The position numbers and the translations under genes are program-made. A DNA stretch of 64,000 bases from Mycolicibacterium rhodesiae JS60. Lineage in GTDB: Bacteria; Actinomycetota; Actinomycetes; Mycobacteriales; Mycobacteriaceae. This document shows, one piece after another, positions 39,101-46,605 of this stretch (positions are counted from its first letter, which is position 1; each line of letters opens with the position of its first letter). The stretch is taken from NCBI GenBank assembly GCA_000230935.2, contig AGIQ01000004.1, forward strand, positions 372,001-436,000, in the 5' to 3' direction. The notes beneath the pieces are model-generated. The model was given only the letters and a program-made list of their open reading frames with translations. It was not told the DNA's origin and did no database searches.

Positions 39101-39284
39101 CGTCAGCGACCGCATCAAAGTCGTGATGTCGGTGCCCGCCGAGCGGGCCGAATGGGCAACGGCCCATACCGATCTCATCGCCGGCGAGATCCTGGCCACC
39201 AGCTTCGACTTCGGCGACCCGGCCGACGGCGTGGAGATCGGCGACGGCGTGCGGGTGGCGATCACCAAGGCGCAGAAATCGTGA
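36156..39284 (+). CDS. ileS: Isoleucyl-tRNA synthetase
   Basis: Class I synthetase that charges tRNA-Ile, 1042 residues. The HIGH-type motif is HYGH at residue 60 (GLPHYGHLLTGYVKD) and KMSKS is at 617-621 (GAKMSKSLRN). The editing domain lies between them (TTTPWTLPSNQAVAVNPEVTYV), with an anticodon-binding and C-terminal region from about 690. GWDTHGLPAELEVQ and the overall length place it in the eukaryote-like IleS type common in mycobacteria, which is typically less sensitive to mupirocin. The GTG at 36156 follows AGGAGAC and starts VTENGYPKTAGG. Its 3' end overlaps the convergent secreted-protein gene by 23 bp. Confidence 0.97.
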   Translation: MTENGYPKTAGGSPNFPALEREVLDYWAADDTFRASIARRDDADEYVFYDGPPFANGLPHYGHLLTGYVKDIVPRYRTMRGYKVERRFGWDTHGLPAELEVQRQLSITDKAQIEEMGIGAFNDACRASVLKYTGEWREYVTRQARWVDFDNDYKTLDLSFMESVIWAFKQLWDKGLAYQGVRVLPYCWNDETPLSSHELRMDDDVYQSRQDPAITVGFRVDEPGAELDGAYLLIWTTTPWTLPSNQAVAVNPEVTYVVVRVDDRRLVLAQARLAAYARELGEDPEVLATMSGGQLLGVHYLPPFPYFMDSANAFQVLRGDFVTTEDGTGVVHMSPAYGEDDKATTDTVGIVPVTPVDSKGRFDVTVPDYQGQHVFDANPQIIRDLKNGTGPAAANTPVLIRHETYEHSYPHCWRCRNPLIYRAVSSWFVKVTEFRDRMVELNQQITWYPEHVKDGQFGKWLSGARDWSISRNRYWGTPIPVWVSDDPAYPRIDVYGSLDELEHDFGVRPDNLHRPYIDELTRPNPDDPSGNATMRRIEDVFDVWFDSGSMPYAQVHYPFENEDWFASHFPGDFIVEYIGQTRGWFYTLHVLSTALFDRPAFKTCVSHGIVLGNDGAKMSKSLRNYPDVNEVFDRDGSDAMRWFLMASPILRGGNLVVTEQGIREGVRQVLLPLWNAYSFLALYAPKVGTWRTDSTHVLDRYILAKLAELRDGLTGAMDVCDISGACEQLRQFTEALTNWYVRRSRSRFWEEDADAIDTLHTVLEVTTRLAAPLLPMATEVIWRGLTGERSVHLTDWPQAGVVPADPALVAAMDQVRDVCSTASSLRKANKLRVRLPLPKLIVAVDNPSALAPFTDLIADELNVKAVELTGDVPAYGRFELAVNARAAGPRIGKDVQAAIKAVKAGDYSLNTDGTLTAGPAVLLPEEFTSKLVAADPQWTAALPEGAGLVVLDGTVTPELEAEGWAKDRIRELQDLRKSTGLDVSDRIKVVMSVPAERAEWATAHTDLIAGEILATSFDFGDPADGVEIGDGVRVAITKAQKS

Positions 39285-40539
39285 TCGGCGGGAACTGCCG
39301 AACGATCTCTCCGATCCACGCGGGTATGACCAAGAGCGCAGGCAGCACGTAGAACGCCAGGATGGCGGAACCGAGGAACCCGGCGACGAATAGGACGGGG
39401 GCGAGGGCTCCGCCGAGCGGTGTGCGCCACAATAAGTCGAGCCCCCATGGCGGGATGAGCGGCAGGGCCGGCGAAGCGGTGGCCGTACTGGTGTCGAGAA
39501 TCGACACAAAGCCCGACGAGGTCCTGATCACGGCAGTGCGTCCGTCGCCGAGTAGCGATATCTTCGCCGTGCCAGGGAACGTCACGGCGTTCCCGGCCAA
39601 CGAGCCGTCGGTCGTGTTGACCACGGTCACCCGGGTAGAAGGCCAATTGTCCGGGCCCTGGATGGTGGTGGTGACGATGGCGCGCGTGCCGCCAGTGGTC
39701 ACGGTCGGCGCACTCTCTGCATAGCCCTGGATCGAGATCGTTCCTGCCACGTCGCCGGTGGTCGCGTCGAGCACCGTCACCGCAGTCGACGTCCCACCCA
39801 GCTGGGAAACGGTGATCAGCACGCGGGTGCCGTTGGCATTCCAGACCGGTGCGACAAACGGGTAACCGCCGAGATTGACGACTCCGGTTTGGGTACCGGT
39901 CGTCGTATCCAGTGTGGCGACCCAGATCCGAGAGGTGGACGCCAAGAAGAGGGTGACCACGGCGCGGGTGCCGTCGGGTGCGAATGACGTGAACATCGGT
40001 GAGGCGTCGGAGTATCCGAGCGTGTTGCCGATCTGCCCTCCGACCGTCATGTTCATCACCACGGCGGAGGTGTCGATTTTGTCGGTTGCCGGATTGTGGA
40101 ACGTCGTGGTGATCAGGGCGCGTTTGCCGTCGGAGCTCAGCACCGGTGTGCCCGCTGAACCGTCGAGAGTGACCGTCGATCCGACCGGGCTGTTGGTGGC
40201 GGAATCGACAACCGTCACCGACGTGTTGTCCGTGACTTGGTCGTAGACGATGTTCAGGTCGTTGGGCGTGGCCGGGGTCGCTGCCGCGGCCTTCGTCCGC
40301 CGTGGGTCTGTTGTGCCGGATGCGGCGTCGTTCGTGTGCGTCGGTACTCGCCTGATCGAGCCAACGGTGTTCGTGTGCCGGGGTCCCCTCGCCGACTTGG
40401 CCGTACCGGCGGAGGCGCTGTGCGCAGACGGAGATGACGCATCGGCGGATGCCGTCGGCGTGCCGAGCCATACCGCCGTTCCGACCCCCAGCGCCACCGC
40501 CAATCCGCCGACGTAGCCGATCAGATGCCCGGTGTTCAT
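39262..40539 (-). CDS. Secreted repeat protein, probably beta-propeller-like, with C-terminal hydrophobic anchor
   Basis: A 425-residue exported protein. The N-terminal segment IGYVGGLAVALGVGTAVWLGTPTASAD is a signal peptide, followed by a Ser/Thr/Arg-rich low-complexity stretch (about 35-85). Residues ~90-370 consist of about six units built on the pattern GTRAVVT or GKRALITTT, then a DTTTGTQTG-like turn; this is typical of WD/YVTN-type propellers. A hydrophobic segment near 385-415 may anchor it. The ATG overlaps the stop of the upstream pseudogene (ATGA). No function is known. The signal resembles that of the large protein at 48644. Confidence 0.75.
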   Translation of the reverse strand: MNTGHLIGYVGGLAVALGVGTAVWLGTPTASADASSPSAHSASAGTAKSARGPRHTNTVGSIRRVPTHTNDAASGTTDPRRTKAAAATPATPNDLNIVYDQVTDNTSVTVVDSATNSPVGSTVTLDGSAGTPVLSSDGKRALITTTFHNPATDKIDTSAVVMNMTVGGQIGNTLGYSDASPMFTSFAPDGTRAVVTLFLASTSRIWVATLDTTTGTQTGVVNLGGYPFVAPVWNANGTRVLITVSQLGGTSTAVTVLDATTGDVAGTISIQGYAESAPTVTTGGTRAIVTTTIQGPDNWPSTRVTVVNTTDGSLAGNAVTFPGTAKISLLGDGRTAVIRTSSGFVSILDTSTATASPALPLIPPWGLDLLWRTPLGGALAPVLFVAGFLGSAILAFYVLPALLVIPAWIGEIVRQFPPITISAPW

Positions 40540-40890
40540 GTCATTGATCGTGCGCCGTTCGCGGTGCACCGGCATACGTATCGCGCTACTGCATTGAAGT
40601 CGGCGAGCACGTCGCGGACGAACCGCACCCGCCGGTAGGAGATCGCACCCAGGAGTGGTCCATGATCCAGGGCGACCACGACCGTCGCGCCGATCGCCAC
40701 GCACCACCTTGCTCAGCAGTTGGGCGCCGTCGCCGCTTTCGCCGAGTTGAAAGCGTCGCACCGACGCAATCAGTGGTCTGCGGACAGGGTCGGGAATCGC
40801 ACATAACCGGTCGAATTCGATGGCGGCGTCCACGCGGGCATGCGCCGCAGCGTTGCGTTCAAAATGGTCGACCCAGCGGCCAAACGGCAT
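40536..40890 (-). pseudogene. Internally deleted ferritin-like protein gene
   Basis: On the minus strand, frame 1 gives MPFGRWVDHFERNAAAHARV through VRRFQLGESGDGAQLLSK (about 60 residues), a recognisable ferritin-like N-terminus with GESGDG. A second frame then reads AIGATVVVALDHGPLLGAIS, YRRVRFVRDVLADFNAVARYV and stops at 40536. This resembles the C-terminus of the same family. The central iron-binding helices (roughly 100 residues) are missing, and the frame changes at about 40700, as expected after an internal deletion. The stop overlaps the start of the next gene. Family assignment rests on memory of the pattern. Confidence 0.6.
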
Positions 40891-40923
40891 GGCCGCCAGG
40901 GTAGCGACCTAGCATCGTGAGTC

Positions 40924-42297
40924 GTGGAGCGCTGGGTCTTGCATTTCGACATGGATGCGTTCTTCGCATCCGTCGAACAGCTGACCCGCCCGACTCTGCG
41001 CGGCAGACCGGTCCTGGTCGGCGGGCTGGGCGGCCGCGGTGTGGTCGCCGGGGCAAGCTACGAGGCCCGGGTGTTCGGCGCGCGCTCGGCGATGCCGATG
41101 CACCAGGCCCGCCGCATGGTCGGGGCTGCCGCGGTCGTGCTCCCGCCCCGCGGCGTGGTCTACGGCCTCGCCAGCCGCCGCGTCCTGGACACCGTGCGCG
41201 CCATGGTGCCGGTCCTGGAGCAGCTGTCCTTCGACGAGGCGTTCGGCGAACCGGCCGAACTGGTGGGGGCCAGCGCCGAGGAGGTCGAGGAATTCGCGGT
41301 CCAGTTGCGCAGGCGCGTCCGCGAAGAGACCGGTCTGGTGGCCTCGGTCGGGGCCGGGTCGGGCAAGCAGATCGCCAAGATCGCCTCGGATCTGGCCAAA
41401 CCCGACGGGCTGCGGGTGGTCCGCCGCGACGAGGAGCGCATCCTGCTGGACGGGCTTCCGGTTCGCCGGCTGTGGGGGATCGGCCCGGTGGCCGAGGAGA
41501 AGCTGCACCGGCTCGGCATCGACACCGTCGGACAGCTGGCCGCCCTGTCCGATGCCGAGGCCGCCAGCATCCTCGGCGCCACCGTCGGGCCCGCGCTGCA
41601 CCGGCTGGCCCGCGGTATCGACGACCGGCCGGTGGCCGAACGGGCCGAGGCCAAGCAGATCAGCGCCGAGTCGACGTTCCCGGCCGACCTGACCACCCTC
41701 GAAACGCTGCGGGACGCCATCGGCCCGATCGCCGAGCATGCCCACCGGCGCCTCGAGCGTGACGGCCGCGGCGCGCGCACCGTCACGGTCAAGCTCAAGC
41801 GATCCGATATGACGACGCTGACCCGGTCAGCCACGCTCCCGTACGCGACCGGAGACGCCGGCACGCTGAGCGCCACGGCCCGCCGGCTGCTGCTCGACCC
41901 GCGTGAGGTGGGCCCCATTCGCCTTCTCGGCGTTGGCTTTTCGGGACTGTCCGACGTCCGCCAGGAGTCGCTGTTCCCCGATCTCGAACAACTGGAGGCA
42001 GAGGTTGCCGGCACGCTGGACACCCACGTGCCGGTGGCCGAGCCCGCACCCGACGCGGGCGGTTGGCGCATCGGCGACGACGTCAGCCATCCCGGCCTGG
42101 GCCACGGTTGGGTGCAGGGCGCCGGTCACGGCGTGGTCAGCGTGCGGTTCGAGACCCGCGGCAGCGGGCCCGGCGTGATGCGGACCTTTGCGATCGACAA
42201 CCCCGAGCTGACCAAGGCCAATCCGGTCGACAGCCTCGACTGGGGCGACTACCTGGCCCGCTCAGCGCAGGCGGCCGATGACGTCGACCACGGGTAG
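40924..42297 (+). CDS. dinB: DNA polymerase IV (Y family)
   Basis: A 457-residue translesion polymerase matching Rv1537 (DinX/DinB1). The palm catalytic residues are seen in LHFDMDAFFASVEQ and SFDEAFGEP. The helix-hairpin-helix region is LWGIGPVAEEKLHRLGIDTVGQLAAL, and the little finger runs about residues 240-350. The C-terminal ~100 residues (WRIGDDVSHPGLGHGWVQGAGHGVVSVRFETR) form an added domain found in mycobacterial DinB1 proteins. The GTG start at 40924 lies 8 nt after TAGCAT, suggesting a leaderless transcript. Divergent from the ferritin-like remnant. The tail overlaps convergent ansA by 36 bp. Confidence 0.93.
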   Translation: MERWVLHFDMDAFFASVEQLTRPTLRGRPVLVGGLGGRGVVAGASYEARVFGARSAMPMHQARRMVGAAAVVLPPRGVVYGLASRRVLDTVRAMVPVLEQLSFDEAFGEPAELVGASAEEVEEFAVQLRRRVREETGLVASVGAGSGKQIAKIASDLAKPDGLRVVRRDEERILLDGLPVRRLWGIGPVAEEKLHRLGIDTVGQLAALSDAEAASILGATVGPALHRLARGIDDRPVAERAEAKQISAESTFPADLTTLETLRDAIGPIAEHAHRRLERDGRGARTVTVKLKRSDMTTLTRSATLPYATGDAGTLSATARRLLLDPREVGPIRLLGVGFSGLSDVRQESLFPDLEQLEAEVAGTLDTHVPVAEPAPDAGGWRIGDDVSHPGLGHGWVQGAGHGVVSVRFETRGSGPGVMRTFAIDNPELTKANPVDSLDWGDYLARSAQAADDVDHG

Positions 42298-43179
42298 CCC
42301 CAGACTCAGCGCCACCATCAGCAGCACCCTGGCCTGGCTGCTGCGCAGTTGCGGCACCATGACCGCACCCGCCTCGACCAGGTCGTGGCCCGGCCCGTAC
42401 AGCGCGGCGGTGCGACCGAGCGGCACCCGGGTGGTCACCACCACCGCCACACCGCGGGCGCACGCGCGCCGCACCGCCTCGACCACCGCAACGCCGGCGT
42501 TACCTGCCCCCATCGCCTCGATGACCAGGCCGCGAGCCCCGGCTGCGGCGAAGGCGTCGATCGCGGACCCGTCGGCCCCCGGATAGGCCGCCACGATGTC
42601 CACCCGCGGAACGTCAGCGACGGCGCCCACATACGCCCGCTGCTTGGTACCGGTCATCGAGAACATCCCGGCGCTCACCGCGCCCACCGGCGGACGTCCG
42701 CCGAACAGGCCAGGGCCGCCCACTTTCGTCGTGCCCAGTGGTGCCCGCACCGTCCCGGCGAAGCAGATCAGCACGCCCAGCTCCCGTGCCGGCGGGCTGG
42801 CTGCCACCGTGAGCGCGTCGCGCAGGTTGCCCGGCCCGTCCGCGTCGGGGGCGTCGGCGGGCAGTGCCGCCCCGGTCACCACCACCGGCACCGACCCGTC
42901 GTAGGTGAGTTCCAGCCACAGCGCGGTCTCTTCCAGGGTGTCGGTGCCATGCGTGACGACGACACCGTCGGCATCTCGGGCGGCCTCGGTCACGGCGGCG
43001 CCGATCCGCAGCCACTCGGCGGGGGTCAGCTGCGAGCTGTCCACAGTGAACAGGTCGATCACCTGTGCATCCAGGCCCGACGCCAGCTCCGCGCCGTGGT
43101 GCACGGGCCGCAGCACGCCGGCGCTGTCGGCACTGGTGGAGATGGTCCCGCCGGTGGTGACGACGACAAGGCGCGGCAT
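42262..43179 (-). CDS. ansA: L-asparaginase
   Basis: A 305-residue type I/II-fold asparaginase that deamidates asparagine to aspartate and ammonia. Catalytic threonines are in VVTTGGTIST (Thr near residue 11) and in VVVTHGTDTLEETA (Thr-Asp pair), with Lys in GTTKVGG. No signal peptide is seen, so it should act in the cytoplasm unless exported by another route. The ATG at 43179 (MPRLVVVTTGG) is the family start; the frame is open further upstream but that region belongs to the divergent lspA promoter. It is 20 residues shorter than the M. tuberculosis protein. Confidence 0.93.
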   Translation of the reverse strand: MPRLVVVTTGGTISTSADSAGVLRPVHHGAELASGLDAQVIDLFTVDSSQLTPAEWLRIGAAVTEAARDADGVVVTHGTDTLEETALWLELTYDGSVPVVVTGAALPADAPDADGPGNLRDALTVAASPPARELGVLICFAGTVRAPLGTTKVGGPGLFGGRPPVGAVSAGMFSMTGTKQRAYVGAVADVPRVDIVAAYPGADGSAIDAFAAAGARGLVIEAMGAGNAGVAVVEAVRRACARGVAVVVTTRVPLGRTAALYGPGHDLVEAGAVMVPQLRSSQARVLLMVALSLGLPVVDVIGRLR

Positions 43180-43207
43180 GGGAAACAGACTAGGGAATGA
43201 TAGGGGC

Positions 43208-43747
43208 GTGCCCGACGAATCCAAGCCCGCTACCGAGTCGCCGCGGCGGCGGCTGCGGCTGTTGCTGTCGGTCGCCGGCGTTGTGCTGGCACTCGACGTC
43301 ATCACCAAGGTGCTGGCGGTGCGCTGGTTGACCCCGGGACAACCGGTGTCGATCATCGGTGACACCGTCACCTGGACGCTGGTGCGCAACTCCGGTGCGG
43401 CGTTCTCGATGGCCACCGGCTACACCTGGGTGCTGACGCTGGTCGCCACCGGCGTAGTGGTCGGCATCTTCTGGATGGGCCGACGGCTGGTGTCCCCGTG
43501 GTGGGCGCTGGGGCTGGGGATGATCCTCGGCGGCGCGCTGGGCAACCTGGTCGACCGGTTCTTCCGGTCACCCGGGCCGCTGCGCGGCCACGTCGTCGAT
43601 TTTCTGTCCATCGGCTGGTGGCCGGTCTTCAACGTGGCGGACCCCGCGGTGGTCGGCGGGGCGATCCTGCTGGTCGCTCTTTCGCTGTTCGGTTACGACT
43701 TCGACAGCACCGGACGGCGGAAGACTGAACCGGCCGAGACAGCCTGA
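43208..43747 (+). CDS. lspA: Lipoprotein signal peptidase (signal peptidase II)
   Basis: Inner-membrane aspartyl protease that removes signal peptides from diacylglyceryl-modified prolipoproteins. It has 179 residues and four transmembrane helices. The family motifs are present: LVRNSGAAFSM, GALGNLVDRFFR (catalytic Asp) and VFNVADPAVVGGA (second catalytic Asp). The GTG at 43208 gives a basic N-terminal tail of about 17 residues. It is 29 bp from divergent ansA and overlaps the next gene by one base (TGATG), so it heads an operon with the pseudouridine synthase and EamA genes. Confidence 0.95.
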   Translation: MPDESKPATESPRRRLRLLLSVAGVVLALDVITKVLAVRWLTPGQPVSIIGDTVTWTLVRNSGAAFSMATGYTWVLTLVATGVVVGIFWMGRRLVSPWWALGLGMILGGALGNLVDRFFRSPGPLRGHVVDFLSIGWWPVFNVADPAVVGGAILLVALSLFGYDFDSTGRRKTEPAETA

Positions 43748-44673
43748 TGGCGGAACGGTCGATGCCGGTCCCCGAAGGTCTGGCCGGCTTGCGTGTCGAC
43801 GCCGGCCTGGCCCGGCTGTTGGGACTGTCCCGCACTGCCGTGGCCGCCATCGCGGAGGACGGCGGCGTGGAACTCGACGGCGTGCGGGCCGGCAAGTCCG
43901 ACCGCCTCGAAGCCGGGGCCTGGCTGCACGTGCAGATCCCCGAGGAAGCCCCGCCGCCGGAGAACACGCCCGTCGAGATCGAGGGCATGACGATCCTGTA
44001 CTCCGACGCCGACATCGTCGCCGTGGACAAACCACCGGGCGTGGCCGCGCACGCGACGGTCGGCTGGCACGGTCCCACCGTCCTCGGCGGGCTGGCCGCG
44101 GCGGGATTCCGGATCAGCACCTCCGGGATCCACGAACGCCAGGGCATCGTGCACCGTCTCGACGTCGGCACCTCCGGGGTGATGGTGGTCGCCCTGTCCG
44201 AACGGGCCTACACCGTGCTCAAGCGGGCCTTCAAGGCGCGCACCGTGGACAAGCGCTATCACGCTGTGGTGCAAGGTCATCCGGATCCGTCCAGTGGCAC
44301 CATCGACGCGCCGATCGGGCGACATCGCGGCCATGACTGGAAATTCGCCGTCACCGAAACCGGGCGGCACAGCATCACTCACTACGACACACTCGAAATG
44401 TTCAGGGCGGCAAGTCTTCTCGATATTCACCTGGAGACCGGCCGCACTCACCAGATTCGGGTGCATTTCGCCGCGTTGCATCATCCGTGCGCGGGTGATC
44501 TGACCTACGGTGCCGACCCGGTGCTGGCCAAGCGGCTCGGCTTGGACCGGCAGTGGCTGCACGCGCGTTCGCTCGCGTTCACCCATCCCGCTGACGGCAG
44601 GCAGTTCGAGGTCACCGCCCCGTACCCGGCCGATCTGCAGCATGCCCTGGATCTGCTGCGCGACGAATCGTGA
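43747..44673 (+). CDS. RluA/RluD-family pseudouridine synthase
   Basis: A 308-residue enzyme that isomerises uridines in rRNA, like Rv1540 (same length). The N-terminal S4 domain covers about residues 10-75 (LRVDAGLARLLGLSRTAVAAIAEDGGVELDG). The catalytic domain has DIVAVDKPPGV, the active-site Asp in HRLDVGTSGVMVVAL, and LETGRTHQIRVHFAAL. It overlaps lspA by one base and the next gene by four (GTGA). The target site cannot be read from sequence; RluD of E. coli modifies helix 69 of 23S rRNA. Confidence 0.93.
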   Translation: MAERSMPVPEGLAGLRVDAGLARLLGLSRTAVAAIAEDGGVELDGVRAGKSDRLEAGAWLHVQIPEEAPPPENTPVEIEGMTILYSDADIVAVDKPPGVAAHATVGWHGPTVLGGLAAAGFRISTSGIHERQGIVHRLDVGTSGVMVVALSERAYTVLKRAFKARTVDKRYHAVVQGHPDPSSGTIDAPIGRHRGHDWKFAVTETGRHSITHYDTLEMFRAASLLDIHLETGRTHQIRVHFAALHHPCAGDLTYGADPVLAKRLGLDRQWLHARSLAFTHPADGRQFEVTAPYPADLQHALDLLRDES

Positions 44674-45572
44674 CCGCCGGTCAACAGGAGACCAAGCCCG
44701 GCGGGCTGCTCTACGGCATCGGCGCGTACGGATCCTGGGGGTTGTTCCCGGCGTTCTTCCCGCTGCTGAAACCCGCAGGCGCACTGGAGGTTCTGGCTCA
44801 CCGGATCATCTGGACGACGGTGTTGATGACCGGTGTCGTGGTCGCCATGCGCAAGCTGCCCGAACTGAAGGCGATCACCACCCGCACCTGGCTGCTGCTG
44901 CTGTGCGCCTCGGCGCTGGTGTCGGCCAACTGGGTGATTTTCATTTACGCCGTCACCAACGGCCACGTGGTCGACGGTGCGCTCGGTTACTTCATCAACC
45001 CTCTGGTCAGCGTGCTGCTCGGGGTGGTGATCTTCTCCGAGCGGCTCAATCGGGCTCAGCTGGTGGCCGTGGTGATCGCGCTGGCGGCGGTGGTCCTGCT
45101 GGCCGTCGAGGTCGGCGGCCCGCCGTTCATCGCGCTCGGTCTGGCCCTGACCTTCGGCCTGTACGGCGTGGTCAAGAAGGTGGTGCCGACCGATCCGCGG
45201 GTCAGCGTCGGCGTGGAGGCCGCACTCGCCGCGCCGTTCGCCATCGCCTACGTCGTCGTGCTGCAGGTCTCCGGGCACGGCGAGTTCACCAACAACGGCC
45301 CGGCTCACATGGTGTTGATGGTGCTGTCCGGCCCGATCACCGCGATCCCGCTGCTGTTCTTCGCCGCCGCCGCGCAACGTCTGCCGCTGGTGACTCTCGG
45401 GCTGCTGATGTATCTGAATCCGGCCATGCAGATGACCTGGGGAGTGCTGGTGGCGCACGAGCCGATGCCGCCGGCCCGCTGGGTCGGCTTCGCGCTGATC
45501 TGGCTGGCGCTGCTGGTGTTCAGCGGGGATGCGCTGCGTCGGGCCCGTCAGCCGGCGGCGACACCGAGCTGA
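44670..45572 (+). CDS. rarD: EamA/RarD-family transporter
   Basis: A 300-residue inner-membrane protein with ten predicted helices in two EamA repeats (about residues 10-140 and 150-290). The opening GGLLYGIGAYGSWGLFPAFFPLLKPAGALEVLAHRIIWTTVL is diagnostic of RarD, as are SANWVIFIYAVTNGHVVDGALGYFINPL and the late YLNPAMQMTWGV. The GTG start overlaps the preceding stop. Substrate unknown in the family. It ends inside the convergent pyruvyl-transferase-like gene (25-bp overlap). Confidence 0.9.
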   Translation: MTAGQQETKPGGLLYGIGAYGSWGLFPAFFPLLKPAGALEVLAHRIIWTTVLMTGVVVAMRKLPELKAITTRTWLLLLCASALVSANWVIFIYAVTNGHVVDGALGYFINPLVSVLLGVVIFSERLNRAQLVAVVIALAAVVLLAVEVGGPPFIALGLALTFGLYGVVKKVVPTDPRVSVGVEAALAAPFAIAYVVVLQVSGHGEFTNNGPAHMVLMVLSGPITAIPLLFFAAAAQRLPLVTLGLLMYLNPAMQMTWGVLVAHEPMPPARWVGFALIWLALLVFSGDALRRARQPAATPS

Positions 45573-46582
45573 CGGCGCAGCGCGCTGTACTCGATCTGGA
45601 GTTGGTCCCGCAGCTTGTCCACAGCGGCGTGCTTGATCGACCTGATGGTGGCGGCGTCCGAAAGCGAGCTGAGCACCCGGTCGACGACGGCGGCGCCGGT
45701 CACCTCGTCGGTGCGGATCAGCGATCCCTCGTCATCGATGGACAGGGCGAAATCGCGGCACTTCGGTTGGTACTCAAGCGAAATCACCGGGGTGTCGGAC
45801 AGCGCGGCCAAGATCCCGGCATGCAGCCGGCAGACGATGGCCGCCGAGCAGCGCGCGAACTCCCTGGCTGCCGAGGCGGCGTCGGGCGGCAGCAGGATGT
45901 CGGCACGCACGTCGGAGAACGCCACCTCCACCCACTTGCGGTCACCCGGGTTCATCAGGATGCCGACGAACCGGTGGCCGCGAGCCGCCAGCTCCCGCAC
46001 CGCGACGCCGACCTGTTCGGCGACCCCGGCCGGGTCGTGCCCCCAGAGGTCGTCGCCGTAGCCGAGGTTCACCCCGATCAGGCCGTCCTCCACCGGTACG
46101 TCGGGTCGCGGCAGGATCAGCGCCGGATCCCCGGTCACCCCGGCCGTCAACCCGATCTCGGCGAGCAACTCGACGCTGCGCGGGCCCCGCACCGACACCG
46201 AGTCGAACCCGGCGAGGATTGGCTTCCACTTGGTCAGCTCGCCGCGCGCTGATCCACTGCCGCGACCGCCATACCCTGGGTCCTGGACGCCGACGCCGAT
46301 GGCGTATTTGCCGATGTTCCTGGTGACCGCCAGCCCCATCCGCGCCAGCATCCGGAAGTAGCGCACCCCGACCAGCGTCCCGCCACCCATCACCAGTGTG
46401 CTGGGCCGCCGCGCCCGCCGCAGCGCGGCGCCGGGCGGCAACACGAATTCGTGGGCCAACCGTGGGACGTCGTTGAACGCGACCCCGGGTAGCTGTGATT
46501 TGACGGCGTCATAGATCGCGTCGTCGCCGAGGTTGTCCTTTTCGTGGAAGCCCAGATAGGCGACCGTCGCGTCTTGGCTCAC
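45548..46582 (-). CDS. Polysaccharide pyruvyl transferase-family protein
   Basis: A 344-residue protein of the PS_pyruv_trans family, which adds ketal-linked pyruvate to surface glycans. The features are AYLGFHEKDNLGDDAIYDAV near the N-terminus, the GGGTLVG loop, SVRGPRSVELLAEIG (donor-side motif) and the C-terminal CSAAIVCRLHAGILAALSDTPVISLEY with the family His. The GTG at 46582 is divergent from the next membrane-protein gene by 23 bp. The acceptor is unknown; mycobacterial homologues decorate glycopeptidolipids or other surface sugars. Confidence 0.82.
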   Translation of the reverse strand: MSQDATVAYLGFHEKDNLGDDAIYDAVKSQLPGVAFNDVPRLAHEFVLPPGAALRRARRPSTLVMGGGTLVGVRYFRMLARMGLAVTRNIGKYAIGVGVQDPGYGGRGSGSARGELTKWKPILAGFDSVSVRGPRSVELLAEIGLTAGVTGDPALILPRPDVPVEDGLIGVNLGYGDDLWGHDPAGVAEQVGVAVRELAARGHRFVGILMNPGDRKWVEVAFSDVRADILLPPDAASAAREFARCSAAIVCRLHAGILAALSDTPVISLEYQPKCRDFALSIDDEGSLIRTDEVTGAAVVDRVLSSLSDAATIRSIKHAAVDKLRDQLQIEYSALRRQLGVAAG

Positions 46583-46593
46583 TGAACCGACCC

Positions 46594-46605
46594 TATACTC
46601 ATCGG
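46594..46605 (+). promoter_or_regulatory. Leaderless promoter of the polytopic membrane protein at 46606
   Basis: TATACT (46594-46599), six bases (CATCGG), then ATG. The predicted first transcribed base is the start codon. It lies in the 23-bp divergent space with the pyruvyl-transferase gene, so the two promoters must overlap. Confidence 0.55.
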
